DNA of 35,371 nt from an uncultured Lachnospiraceae bacterium (GCA_947624815.1 CANQME010000024.1:1-35371); one strand, 5' to 3'; numbered from the stretch's first letter, positions 1 through 8,181 are shown. The notes: a model not told the origin generated them from the sequence alone. Made by a program: numbers and translations.

Positions 1-63
1 AAGACAGTATACAGAGCAATTCGCAGACAATCAAGTAGAGCAATAAAAAGTCAACTCAACTTA

Positions 64-405
64 TCAGCAACAATCTTTCTGGCTCAGTTGTTCATCCTTC
101 TGGTTCAATTGCTCATTCTTCTGGTTGATTGTCTCCTGCATCTCATCGATCATGTACTGTACCGTGTTTCGGTCCAATTCCTGCAGTTCCTTTGAATACA
201 TCTCCATCACCTTTTCCAAGTTGCGGCACATTTCATACACTTCTTCATACAGGGAGCGAAATTCCGGGCAGGTCTCGATCACCGCCTCGATCCACTCCGG
301 CTCATCCAGGGACAAAAACGCCAGCCACGCGTCCAGTCGGCTCCGGATACCTTTATTCTGAAGGATGTGACGGAAGTTGTCAAGTGAAATAAAGATATAA
401 CATAC
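64..405 (-). pseudogene. C-terminal remnant of a PD-(D/E)XK nuclease family 'transposase' protein
   Basis: Reading upstream of the nearest start (a TTG at 315), the same frame stays open to about 405 and beyond, and encodes a recognisable tail: F-R-H-I-L-Q, then LDAWLAFLSLDEPEW, then a Glu/Lys-rich helix ending in a QKNEQLNQKDEQLSQKD heptad-like repeat. This tail is typical of the Rpn/PD-(D/E)XK nuclease family 'transposase' proteins common in Lachnospiraceae. Family members are about 250-350 residues; here only about 110 remain, and the N-terminal nuclease domain is absent because the sequence runs directly into the end of lepB. There is no ATG or ribosome binding site at a sensible place. 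I infer a degenerate fragment left by a deletion next to lepB. A short expressed coiled-coil protein starting at 315 cannot be excluded. Confidence 0.6.
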
Positions 406-424
406 CGCGGAATGCGGCGGGTTT

Positions 425-1081
425 CTACTTCAGCAGACTGATCTTCGGGAAATAGCGGAACAGCACCTTGGCGATCATCTGGTCTTCGTCGATGTAGGTG
501 TACCGCCAGAATCTGGCGTCCAACGAGTAGTTGCGGTTGTCGCCCAGCATCAGGTAGTGATCCTCGGGGACTTCGAAATGCAGCGCCTGCGGGGTCTCCA
601 TCTCTTCGGAGAGATACGGTTCCTCCATCGGAGTCTCGGAACCGTTCAGATAGACGCATCCGTCATGGATGTCCACCACGTCGCCGGGTTCGCCGATCAC
701 ACGCTTTACGTAGTAAATGACCTTATTGCGGCTGTCCTTCCGCCCGCAGGAGGGGCAGACCCCGTCCGGCGTCTTCTGGTATTCGACGCCGCACTCACGA
801 CAGGTATATCCGAAGACAAAGATCGCGATATCGCCCCGATGGGGTTCCCCGAAGGTGTAACTGAGCCGGGAGCCGATGACCCGGTCGCCGGTCATGATGG
901 TGGTTTCCATGGAGCCGCTGGGGATCCGGCTGTTGGCGATGATAAACGTATCCAGAATAAACGCGGCGATAGCCGCGATCACCAGGATCTCGATCCAGCT
1001 TAAGAGCTCCTGCTTCCAGTTGAACGGTTCTTCCTTCTCTTCGACTTGCTTCCTTTTGTCGGAATGCTCTCTATCTTTCAT
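425..1081 (-). CDS. lepB: signal peptidase I with a zinc-ribbon-like insert
   Basis: This membrane serine protease removes signal peptides from exported proteins at the outer face of the cytoplasmic membrane. The 218-residue product has a charged N-terminus, one membrane segment (about 29-49), the nucleophile motif IPSGSM (Ser57), the general-base motif YYVKRVIGEPGD (Lys126) and the late box GDNRNYSLDAR. Between the beta strand after RGDIAIFVF and the Lys box lies a 25-30 residue insert with C94-x2-C97 and C109-x2-C112, a zinc-ribbon-like arrangement that Bacillus SipS and E. coli LepB lack. The ATG at 1081 is chosen because the longer frame begins with a TTG at 1147 that lies inside the -35 box of its own promoter; an AGAAGG-type site precedes 1081. 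The gene has its own promoter and diverges from the next gene. Catalytic residues are intact, so activity is expected. Confidence 0.95.
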   Translation of the reverse strand: MKDREHSDKRKQVEEKEEPFNWKQELLSWIEILVIAAIAAFILDTFIIANSRIPSGSMETTIMTGDRVIGSRLSYTFGEPHRGDIAIFVFGYTCRECGVEYQKTPDGVCPSCGRKDSRNKVIYYVKRVIGEPGDVVDIHDGCVYLNGSETPMEEPYLSEEMETPQALHFEVPEDHYLMLGDNRNYSLDARFWRYTYIDEDQMIAKVLFRYFPKISLLK

Positions 1082-1118
1082 AAGTCTGCACTGACCTTCT
1101 TTCTGCCATTTCCCTATC

Positions 1119-1147
1119 AGTGTAAATGAGATTCCGCCAATCCGCAA
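1119..1147 (-). promoter_or_regulatory. sigma-A-type promoter of lepB
   Basis: On the minus strand TTGCGG (1147-1142) is followed after 17 bp by TACACT (1124-1119). It lies about 40 bp upstream of the chosen lepB start and would exclude the longer TTG start. Confidence 0.6.
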
Positions 1148-1180
1148 GGGCTTTTTGAAAAAGGTAAGAAAAAATTCATA

Positions 1181-1207
1181 TGTGACGGGACGGAAGTATG
1201 GTACAAT
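1181..1207 (+). promoter_or_regulatory. extended -10 promoter of the DUF3810-like gene
   Basis: TACAAT at 1202-1207 is preceded by TG at 1199-1200, giving an extended -10 element. The -35 is weak (TGTGAC around 1181-1186). The element overlaps the upstream ATG at 1198, so translation must start further down, at 1276. Confidence 0.5.
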
Positions 1208-1275
1208 TTATCTGTACAGCAACGCGGCGGCCGCAGTCCGGCAAAGAGATCAAGGGGAGTCTGGGGAATCTGCAA

Positions 1276-2382
1276 ATGAAGAAGGAAATCGGTTTACATA
1301 AAGAGAAAAAGAGGGCGGCACGAAGGCATGGTCGTCTGGCGGCGGCCGGAGTGATCCTGCTGGCGGTCGCCGGGATCCTTCAGCTGGCGGCCCGTAAGAC
1401 CGCCGGCTTCGGAGAGTGGTACGCGGTTCATGTATATCACTGGATTGTGGAGATATATGGAAGAATATGCGGCATTTTTCCGGTATCAGTGGTGGAAATA
1501 CTCCTATATATCGGCATAATATGGCTGATTCTGTATACCGCGTCCCATATTCGGCGTGCGGCCGTCCACGAGGGAACGGCTGCGTCGGAAGCGGGAGCAT
1601 GGTTTTCGACGGTCTGTTTCCTTCTGGGGCTTCTGGCGTTCCTCTACACGGCGTGCTGCGGCGTCAATTACTACCGGAGGCCATTTTCCTCCTATCTGGA
1701 ACTGGAGGTGCGGGAGTCCCCGGTGGAGGAACTGATTGCGCTCTGTGAATTTCTCACGGAGAAGGTGAACGAAACGGTGGATTCCACGCCGTACAGCCAG
1801 GCGTGGAATGCGGAAGGCAGAAGGGCCATGGCCGGCCTGGCCGAAACCTGCCCTCAGCTGTCCGGCTATTATCCCCGGCCCAAGCCGCTTCTGATTCCCT
1901 GGATCCTCTCGGTCCAGCAGCTGTCGGGAATCTATTCTCCGTTTACCGTGGAGGCCAATTATAACCGGGCAATGACGGATTATAACATTCCTCATACGAT
2001 CTGCCACGAGCTTTCCCACCTGCGGGGCTTCATGCGCGAGGATGAGGCCAATTTCATCGGCTATCTGGCCTGCATCGGTTCGGCGGATCCGTCCTTCCGC
2101 TACAGCGGGTATCTGACCGGCTGGGTCTACGCCGGCAATGCCCTTGCCGCGCAGGACTTAGAGACGTATTCGGAGCTTTATACGCGGCTGAATGAGCAGA
2201 CCCGTGCGGATCTGGCGGACAACAACGCGTTCTGGAACCGGTATGAGGGTAAGGCCGCAGAGGTGGCCAACCAGATGAACGACACGTATCTGAAGATCAA
2301 CAGCCAGCCTGATGGCGTCAGGAGCTACGGGCGGATGGTGGATCTGATGCTGGCGTACTACCGGGAGCAGGAAAGGGAGTAG
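1276..2382 (+). CDS. DUF3810-like membrane protein with HExxH motif
   Basis: The product is 368 residues with a Lys/Arg-rich start and three hydrophobic segments, near residues 22-40, 58-80 and 105-127, followed by a large domain that is probably extracytoplasmic. That domain holds H244-E-L-S-H248 and a downstream M-R-E-D-E-A-N-F stretch, a zincin-like arrangement of two His ligands and a possible Glu ligand. Membrane proteins with exactly this HELSHLRGF...DEANF signature are grouped as DUF3810; their substrate is not known to me. The frame is open from an ATG at 1198, but that codon sits in the -10 box, while the ATG at 1276 has GGGGAA nine bases upstream. It is divergent from lepB and separated from glgB by a promoter. 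A role as a membrane metalloprotease is an inference from the motif only. Confidence 0.8.
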   Translation: MKKEIGLHKEKKRAARRHGRLAAAGVILLAVAGILQLAARKTAGFGEWYAVHVYHWIVEIYGRICGIFPVSVVEILLYIGIIWLILYTASHIRRAAVHEGTAASEAGAWFSTVCFLLGLLAFLYTACCGVNYYRRPFSSYLELEVRESPVEELIALCEFLTEKVNETVDSTPYSQAWNAEGRRAMAGLAETCPQLSGYYPRPKPLLIPWILSVQQLSGIYSPFTVEANYNRAMTDYNIPHTICHELSHLRGFMREDEANFIGYLACIGSADPSFRYSGYLTGWVYAGNALAAQDLETYSELYTRLNEQTRADLADNNAFWNRYEGKAAEVANQMNDTYLKINSQPDGVRSYGRMVDLMLAYYREQERE

Positions 2383-2397
2383 CTGTGTATTTAATAT

Positions 2398-2426
2398 TTG
2401 TATTTATCAGAAAATAATGGTAAACT
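2398..2426 (+). promoter_or_regulatory. promoter of the glgB-mscS unit
   Basis: TTGTAT (2398-2403), a 17-bp spacer and TAAACT (2421-2426) with TGG in front of the -10. A strong AAGGAGG site (2471-2477) and the glgB ATG (2487) follow. Confidence 0.6.
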
Positions 2427-2486
2427 ATGTAATAAGAACCAATCCGAAACCGATCAACCGGAATTCCGAAAAGGAGGTACCGCTCC

Positions 2487-5066
2487 ATGACCGATATTCT
2501 CTATTCTCTGATGGACTGGGCTGCGATAGAAGAGCTGGTTTATTCCGAGGCCAGCGACCCGCACCGCCTTCTGGGGCCTCATGTCGTGCCTCAGGGCGTT
2601 CTGATTCAGGCGTTTATACCGACCGCCGTGTCGGTTGCGGTTCATACGGCCGGGGGAAAGGAGCCCGCCGGACCGGAAGATGCGGCGGATGCGCCGCTTT
2701 CCGCCGGAGAACGGGAGCCGGTCTGGCCGATGGAGCTGGCCGACGAGGCAGGGTTCTTCGCGGCGCTTCTGCCGGGAGAGACGATTCCGGAATACACGCT
2801 GGAGGTGACCTACGACAACGGCTCCGTCCAGACGATCCATGATCCCTATGCCTACGGCCCGCAGCTGTCGGAAGCGGATCTGAAGAAATTCGATGCGGGC
2901 GTTCTTTACAATGTCTACGAGAAGCTGGGCGCCCATCCGATGGAGATCGGCGGCGTGGCCGGCACGTATTTCGCCGTGTGGGCGCCGTGCGCCATGCGCG
3001 TCAGCGTGGTCGGTGATTTCAATCTGTGGGACGGCCGCCGTCATCAGATGAGACGGCTGGGCGGCTACGGCGTGTTTGAAATCTTTCTCCCCGGCGTCGG
3101 ACCGGGTACGATTTACAAATATGAAGTGAAGGCGGCGGGCGGCGCCGCGATGCTGAAGGCGGATCCCTATGGGACGTACGCGGAGGTACGGCCCCACGAT
3201 GCGTCGGTCGTCTGGGATGTATCCCATTATGCGTGGCATGACCAGGAATGGATGGCCCGCCGGGCGGCCGGCCGCGGGGAAGAAAAACAGGCGCCGATGT
3301 CGGTCTACGAGGTACACCTGGGCTCGTGGATGCGCAGAGAGCCTGAGGCAGCCGAGAAGACAGCGGCGGAGCCGGCATTATCCGCAGCCGATGCGGCCGT
3401 GTCTTCTGCGGTTGCGGAGCCGCGCAAGGTGGATGAAGGCGCGGCTGCAGGTTTCTTAAATTACCGGGAGCTGGCGGTGAAGCTGGCCGTTTACGTGAAG
3501 GAGATGGGCTACACCCATGTGGAGCTGATGCCGGTGATGGAGCACCCGCTGGACGCGTCCCTCGGCTATCAGACCACCGGATATTACGCGCCTACCAGCC
3601 GTCACGGTTCGCCGGATGATTTTCAGTATTTTATGGATTATATGCACGGCCAGGGGGTCGGCGTGATCCTGGACTGGACGCCGGCCCAGTTCCCGCGGAA
3701 TCTCGCAGGGCTGGCCTGTTTCGACGGAAGCTGCGTCTACGAGCATAAGGATCCGCGGCAGGGGACCCATCCCCAGTGGGGCACGCTGATCTTCAATTAC
3801 GGACGGCCGCAGGTGGCCAATTTCCTGATCGCGAACGCCCTGTACTGGGCAGAGGTATATCATGCCGACGGCATCCGGGCGGATTCGGTGGCGGCCATGC
3901 TTTATCTGGATTACGGCAAGGCTCCCGGCCAGTGGATCCCGAATCTCTACGGCGGCAATGAGAACCTGGACGCGGTGGATTTCCTGAAGCGTCTTACGGC
4001 CTGCTTCCATAAGAGGGAAGACGGAGCGCTTTTGATCGCCGAGGAATCGACGGCCTGGCCGCAGGTGACAGGTACGGAAGACAGCGCTTTGGGATTTGAT
4101 TACAAATGGAACAGCGGCTGGCTGGGAGGTCTTCTGACCTATATGCGGTACGATCCCTATTTCCGGAGCCAGCGGTACGGAGAGCTGACCTTCAGTATGC
4201 TGTATGCCTACAGCGAGGAGTTCATCCTGGCGTTCCCCCACCACGAGATGGGACGCGGACGGGGCTCCATGGCGTCCAAGATGCCGGGCGATACACTGGC
4301 AGTGAAGCTGGCGCACCTGCGGGCGGCTTACGGCTACTGGATAACCCATCCCGGGAAGAAGCTTCTGTTCATGGGCCAGGATATGGGTATGACGGAGGAA
4401 TGGGATGAGAATGCGGTCCTGCCCTGGAGTTCATTCGCGGAAGCAGGAGCGGTGGCGGCCGCGGGTACGGATGCAGGCATGGCGGCGGCCGCGGAAGCGG
4501 AAGCAGCAGCAGTGCCGGCTGCGGAAGCAGGAGCGGAGACAGCAGTGGACACGGAAGCAGGAGCGGTGCCGGCAGCGGATATGGAAGCTGGCGCAGTACC
4601 TGCCGCAGATATTGAGAGCGTGGCGGATGCGCCGAAGGAGGATGTGCCTGCGTTGCAGCGGCAGTTCAGGGACTATGTGAAGGAGCTGCTGCATTTCTAC
4701 CGTGCGCATCCGGCGCTTTCCGCGCTGGACGGTCAGCCGGAGGGCTTCGAGTGGATCGACTGCCTGAGCAGCGAGGAGAATATCCTGGTGTACCTGCGCC
4801 GGTCCGCGGCACCGGAGGAAACGCTTCTCGTGGTCTGCAATTTCGTGCCGGTGGCGTACGCAAAGCGCCGGATCGGCGTCCCCTTCCACGGGAAGTATAA
4901 GGAAATATTTAACAGCGACGCCGGGAAATACGGCGGAAGCGGCATGACCAATCCGCGGGCGGTCCTAAGCCGCGCGGTGGAGTGCGACGGCCGGGAGGAA
5001 TCCATTACGATCCACCTGGCTCCGCTGGGCGTTCAGATCTTCAACTGCATCCGGAACGCCGGATAG
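2487..5066 (+). CDS. glgB: GlgB-like 1,4-alpha-glucan branching enzyme with altered active site
   Basis: GlgB makes alpha-1,6 branches in glycogen. The 859-residue product has the N-terminal glucan-binding and CBM48 modules (HRLLGPH; later YFAVWAPCAMRVSVVGDFN) and a GH13 barrel: region I LDWTPAQFP (Asp396), region II GIRADSVAAM (nucleophile Asp466), region III IAEESTAWP (acid/base Glu519). Region IV reads FPHHEMGRGRGSM where the family has SHDEVVHGKGSM, so the transition-state-stabilising Asp is His586. Region I has Gln401 where His is usual. Two Ala/Glu-rich inserts, near residues 285-325 and 651-718, lengthen it over the usual 630-750 residues. The fold and neighbours support GlgB ancestry; branching activity is doubtful. 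The ATG at 2487 follows AAGGAGG at a spacing of nine. The stop lies 12 bp before mscS, so the two are likely cotranscribed. Confidence 0.88.
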   Translation: MTDILYSLMDWAAIEELVYSEASDPHRLLGPHVVPQGVLIQAFIPTAVSVAVHTAGGKEPAGPEDAADAPLSAGEREPVWPMELADEAGFFAALLPGETIPEYTLEVTYDNGSVQTIHDPYAYGPQLSEADLKKFDAGVLYNVYEKLGAHPMEIGGVAGTYFAVWAPCAMRVSVVGDFNLWDGRRHQMRRLGGYGVFEIFLPGVGPGTIYKYEVKAAGGAAMLKADPYGTYAEVRPHDASVVWDVSHYAWHDQEWMARRAAGRGEEKQAPMSVYEVHLGSWMRREPEAAEKTAAEPALSAADAAVSSAVAEPRKVDEGAAAGFLNYRELAVKLAVYVKEMGYTHVELMPVMEHPLDASLGYQTTGYYAPTSRHGSPDDFQYFMDYMHGQGVGVILDWTPAQFPRNLAGLACFDGSCVYEHKDPRQGTHPQWGTLIFNYGRPQVANFLIANALYWAEVYHADGIRADSVAAMLYLDYGKAPGQWIPNLYGGNENLDAVDFLKRLTACFHKREDGALLIAEESTAWPQVTGTEDSALGFDYKWNSGWLGGLLTYMRYDPYFRSQRYGELTFSMLYAYSEEFILAFPHHEMGRGRGSMASKMPGDTLAVKLAHLRAAYGYWITHPGKKLLFMGQDMGMTEEWDENAVLPWSSFAEAGAVAAAGTDAGMAAAAEAEAAAVPAAEAGAETAVDTEAGAVPAADMEAGAVPAADIESVADAPKEDVPALQRQFRDYVKELLHFYRAHPALSALDGQPEGFEWIDCLSSEENILVYLRRSAAPEETLLVVCNFVPVAYAKRRIGVPFHGKYKEIFNSDAGKYGGSGMTNPRAVLSRAVECDGREESITIHLAPLGVQIFNCIRNAG
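4437..4640 (+). repeat. Ala-rich degenerate repeat insert within glgB
   Basis: About 68 codons made of degenerate units such as EAGAVPAAD, rich in GCG/GCA/GAA codons, sit between the end of the GH13 barrel (PWSSF) and the C-terminal helix and beta domain (LQRQFRDYVKELLHFY). Related enzymes have a short loop here. The units keep the reading frame. Confidence 0.75.
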
Positions 5067-5078
5067 GAGATATGGGAA

Positions 5079-6452
5079 ATGACTGAGAATCAGGAAGGGA
5101 TCGTGGAGAATCCCATAGAAGAGAGCGAAGCGGGAGCGCAGACGGAAACAACGGGATCTGCCGGTTCGGAAGAGACGGCGGGAGGCGCGGACGCGGCCGG
5201 ATCCGGGGGACCGGCGGAATCGGCGGGCGGTCCGAGCTTTTCCGGGACGGTTACCGGAGAGGCGTCGGAGAACGGTCCGGGTGCGGAGCATACCGGAGAG
5301 ACCGGACAGGACCGGGAGAACGAATCGCATACCGGAGGATCGCAGAGTGTATCGGGACCTCTGGGGTATGTTTCGGAGGAAGAAACCGGCGAGGGAGAGT
5401 CTGCCGGGGCAGAATTCGGGGAAGACGAATCCGGCCAGGCGGCGGGGGAAAGCTATATCATCGGCGAGGACGGCGAGACGCAGGTTGTCTTCGATGCGGA
5501 ACCGGAGACGGAATACATTGTCAGCACACCGGCCAGCGCCGGCAGCGAGAATAAGAAAACGAATACATTTTCCAAAACCTATTCGGCGGCGGCAGGAGCG
5601 ATCACGAAGACGGCTCAGAGCGCGGCCAAAAGCGCGGCGCCGGCGCTGAAAACGATAGGCTTCAATATCGTGAATGCGATCCTGATCGCGTTCATCGGCG
5701 TTCAGATCGCCAGGTTTGTTAGGAAGATGCTGAATAAGACGTTTGAGAAGATCCATATGGACGCGTCTTTAAGATCCTTCCTTACTTCCGTGATCTACGC
5801 CCTGATCATCGGCGTGGCCGGGTTCATGGCGCTGGAGCGGGTCGGGGTGAGCTCCGCGTCAATCATAGCGATCCTGGGCTCCGCGGGTCTGGCGGTCAGC
5901 CTTTCGCTGCAGGATTTCCTGGGGAATTTTGCAGGCGGCGTGATCATTCTGTGCCTGAAGCCGTTCCGGCCGGGAGATTATATCGTCTGCGGAACGGCGG
6001 AGGGAACGGTTTTATCCACCAGCCTGTTCTATACGACGCTGAATACGGTGGATAACCGTCAGATGATCCTTCCCAACGGTGCATTGTCCAACGCCAATAT
6101 CATCAATGTGACCGCGGAGCCGAGAAGGCGTCTGGAGATCCGGGTGGATATCTCGTATGACTCTGATATCCGCACGGCCAAGGAGATCATGAGGCGGCTT
6201 TTCGACGAGTATCCGGATATCATTCACGAGGAAGAGGTCGTGGTGTTCGTGGACAGTCTCGGCGAGAGCGGCATCACGCTGGTGGCCAGGGGCTGGATCG
6301 CCCGGGAGAAATACTGGGCGGCCAAATGGCAGCTCACGGAGGATCTGAAGTACGCGTACGACGAGGCCGGAATCGTGATTCCCTACAGGCAGGTGGTCGT
6401 ACATATGGGGGAGACGGGAACCGGCGGGGATCCCGATTCGAAGAAGAAGTAA
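5079..6452 (+). CDS. MscS-family mechanosensitive channel with acidic N-terminal extension
   Basis: Small-conductance mechanosensitive channels release solutes on osmotic downshock. The 457-residue product has about 150 N-terminal residues rich in Glu, Gly, Ser and Thr with no recognisable fold, then three membrane segments near 195-215, 232-252 and 255-290. The last is the pore helix (ASIIAILGSAGLAVSLSLQ) leading into the conserved beta-domain start FLGNFAGGVIILCLKPFRPGDYI, followed by the P-N-G-A-L-S-N motif and the alpha/beta cytoplasmic domain. E. coli MscS has 286 residues, so the extension is the extra part. AGGAGA eight bases upstream supports the ATG at 5079. It follows glgB by 12 bp and ends at a terminator. 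The acidic tail may be a cytosolic or surface-exposed low-complexity region; this is not determinable from sequence. Confidence 0.92.
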   Translation: MTENQEGIVENPIEESEAGAQTETTGSAGSEETAGGADAAGSGGPAESAGGPSFSGTVTGEASENGPGAEHTGETGQDRENESHTGGSQSVSGPLGYVSEEETGEGESAGAEFGEDESGQAAGESYIIGEDGETQVVFDAEPETEYIVSTPASAGSENKKTNTFSKTYSAAAGAITKTAQSAAKSAAPALKTIGFNIVNAILIAFIGVQIARFVRKMLNKTFEKIHMDASLRSFLTSVIYALIIGVAGFMALERVGVSSASIIAILGSAGLAVSLSLQDFLGNFAGGVIILCLKPFRPGDYIVCGTAEGTVLSTSLFYTTLNTVDNRQMILPNGALSNANIINVTAEPRRRLEIRVDISYDSDIRTAKEIMRRLFDEYPDIIHEEEVVVFVDSLGESGITLVARGWIAREKYWAAKWQLTEDLKYAYDEAGIVIPYRQVVVHMGETGTGGDPDSKKK

Positions 6453-6463
6453 GAGTGGAATGG

Positions 6464-6501
6464 AGAACCCGGAGGGCGGTCTGGGCCGACGGGTTCTTTT
6501 T
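6464..6501 (+). terminator. rho-independent terminator after mscS
   Basis: AGAACCC (6464-6470) pairs with GGGTTCT (6491-6497), with additional GC-rich pairing possible inside the loop, followed by a T-run to 6501. It separates the glgB-mscS unit from the surface operon. Confidence 0.75.
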
Positions 6502-6563
6502 CTGTACGGCGAGACAGCGGAAATTATCAGACTAGCGCGAATAGTACAACTTTAATAATGTGG

Positions 6564-6592
6564 TTGACTGGGACAGACGGATCCCGTATACT
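6564..6592 (+). promoter_or_regulatory. strong promoter of the surface-protein operon
   Basis: TTGACT (6564-6569), a 17-bp spacer, TATACT (6587-6592): close to the sigma-A consensus. Transcription would begin near 6599 and leave a leader of about 230 nt before the first large gene. Confidence 0.8.
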
Positions 6593-6831
6593 AAAGCTAC
6601 GATCTTGGCAGAGGATTCACCGAAGCCGGATTCTGGAATTTCTATAATTCCTGATTGGTATTTCACCATGGATTCACAGCGTATTGCCGGAAGACAGTGC
6701 GAAAAGCGAAGGGGGTGGTGTCTTTATTGTCTGTTGTTGACTGACGGGAGGAAAATGCCCGGCGTTGCGGCCGCGGCAGGTGTATTTCGCGCGCCCTTTT
6801 TCAGGGCGGAGAGAACGGAAAGGAAGGATTT
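6593..6831 (+). other. long 5' leader of the surface operon, no known riboswitch recognised
   Basis: The region between the promoter and the DUF6273-like gene contains a small hairpin (GGAATT 6635-6640 with AATTCC 6646-6651), a short ORF with a good ribosome binding site (separate entry), and a CGCCCT/AGGGCG hairpin just upstream of the AAGGAAGG site of the next gene. I looked for the conserved GCAAACC-type core of c-di-GMP-I riboswitches, often found before clostridial adhesins, and did not find it. Its function is unknown. Confidence 0.45.
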
Positions 6832-6847
6832 ATGGGAAAAAATGTGA
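6755..6847 (+). CDS. possible 30-residue leader peptide overlapping the next gene
   Basis: An ATG at 6755 is preceded by GGGAGG at a spacing of about four bases and opens 30 codons (MPGVAAAAGVFRAPFF...) ending with TGA at 6845-6847, 16 bases inside the next gene in another frame. This geometry could give translational coupling or attenuation. The peptide has no recognised homologue, and a short hairpin-forming stretch lies within it. It may be accidental. Confidence 0.3.
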   Translation: MPGVAAAAGVFRAPFFRAERTERKDLWEKM

Positions 6848-8181
6848 GAAAAGCGGCGGTTCTTGGGATCGCCGTCGTAGGGATCGCGCTGGGGATCTGC
6901 TTTATGGCTTACGGGACGGAGGGGACCGGGGAGCCGGTATATCCGCAGGTGGATATGGCAGAACCAGGGCTGACAGTGGCAGAGGAGCCGGCAACGATTC
7001 AGGATGGCATGGCCGGGGATACGGGAAAGCCGCGGGGAGCTGCGGTCGTGGAGCCGGCGCTGCCGCAGTGGCTCCGGGAGAAGGTGAAGGAGCAGGAAGC
7101 GGCGGTTACGGGCGAGGATCCGCAGCAGATCCCGGACAGCCGGTTCCTGGTGGAGAACCGGGCGGAGAATGATATGCGCGTGCTGTCCGCCGCCGGTCAG
7201 TGCATGACGGGAGACGGCGGCGACAGGGTGTTCTACGTGATCGGGAGGAACTACGTACCGGAAGGAAGCGCATTGCTGGTGATGTTCGGCCGGAGGCTGG
7301 AGTATTCCTGCACGCGGGAGGAAACATTTTCACGGAACGGGGACAGGTACTGCGTCGTCCGGTTCGCGGTGAAGGAAGCGGCTGGCGGAGCCGGGGGCGG
7401 ATCAGACGCGGACGGCTTTGTATGGACCGATGAGACGGTGCCGGCTCTGCGGCACTGGAATGTGGGAGACGTGGTGGTGCGGACGCTGGACGGCGTCGGA
7501 TACCGGTTCCGCTGTATCGACCGGAATTACGGAGAAGGAAGAGCCGGCGATAACGGCGGCCTGGCCCTGTTCCTGTGCGAGTCCGTGATCCCGGCCGACA
7601 GCGGGTCGCGGTATGCCTATGAACGGCTTGCGGACGGAAGCCACGGTTATGTCTATTATCCAGGGCCAGTGGTGAATTTCGGGGAGAGCTCCGAGTATGC
7701 GGATTCCGGGATCCGCGCATGGCTGTCCGGCCAGGAGGCGGATCCGGAACGGTTCCCGGCGGTAAACGTGGGGGTCGAGACCAGCTGCACGGGCCGGACC
7801 GCGCCGGGAAGCTTCAGCAGCTGCTCGCCTTCGCAGCTGCGGTTTTCCAGACTGGGAAGCCAGCTCCTGACAGACAGGTATTTCATCCTGTCCGTGGAGG
7901 AAGCGCTGAAATACAGGGATTTCCTCTGGAATGTGGACGGCTGCGGCGAGGAGGAAACCGCGGCGAATGCGGGAACCTTCAGCGCCGGCTTCTGGCTCAG
8001 GACGCCCATGGGCAATGAAAGCGGAGAGGACACAGGGTGCGTCTATGTAGTCGATCTGGTAAACGGAAATATTCATCCGCAGGCGGTAAAGCCGGAAGCG
8101 GAGGGAGCAACGGATGAGGAGACGGCGGTGACCAGTCCCATCGGGGTGCGTCCTGCTTTCGTACTCAGGCAGAAGGACTGA
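6832..8181 (+). CDS. secreted protein with a DUF6273-like domain
   Basis: The product is 449 residues. Residues 1-28 form a signal peptide or anchor (KNVRKAAVLGIAVVGIALGICFMAYG), followed by an acidic linker (about 30-100), a beta-rich segment, and from about residue 205 a domain with the hallmarks of DUF6273: a VGDVVVRTLDG start, a central segment around residue 300 (SGIRAWLSG), the LLTDRYFILSVEEALKY region, SAGFWLRTP, and the final IGVRPAFVL. Such domains occur in extracellular proteins of gut clostridia; no biochemical function is known to me. AAGGAAGG lies upstream of the ATG. It is first of three genes in one direction (51-bp and 59-bp gaps) and may be a surface partner of the two larger proteins. 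Confidence 0.8.
   Translation: MGKNVRKAAVLGIAVVGIALGICFMAYGTEGTGEPVYPQVDMAEPGLTVAEEPATIQDGMAGDTGKPRGAAVVEPALPQWLREKVKEQEAAVTGEDPQQIPDSRFLVENRAENDMRVLSAAGQCMTGDGGDRVFYVIGRNYVPEGSALLVMFGRRLEYSCTREETFSRNGDRYCVVRFAVKEAAGGAGGGSDADGFVWTDETVPALRHWNVGDVVVRTLDGVGYRFRCIDRNYGEGRAGDNGGLALFLCESVIPADSGSRYAYERLADGSHGYVYYPGPVVNFGESSEYADSGIRAWLSGQEADPERFPAVNVGVETSCTGRTAPGSFSSCSPSQLRFSRLGSQLLTDRYFILSVEEALKYRDFLWNVDGCGEEETAANAGTFSAGFWLRTPMGNESGEDTGCVYVVDLVNGNIHPQAVKPEAEGATDEETAVTSPIGVRPAFVLRQKD

Noticed and set aside
1198-1275. N-terminal extension of the DUF3810-like protein from the ATG at 1198
   Set aside because: The ATG overlaps an extended -10 promoter element, and the extra residues look non-native; the ATG at 1276 fits better.
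6593-6831. c-di-GMP riboswitch in the leader of the surface operon
   Set aside because: Expected from biology, since clostridial adhesins are often so controlled, but the conserved core sequences were not found.
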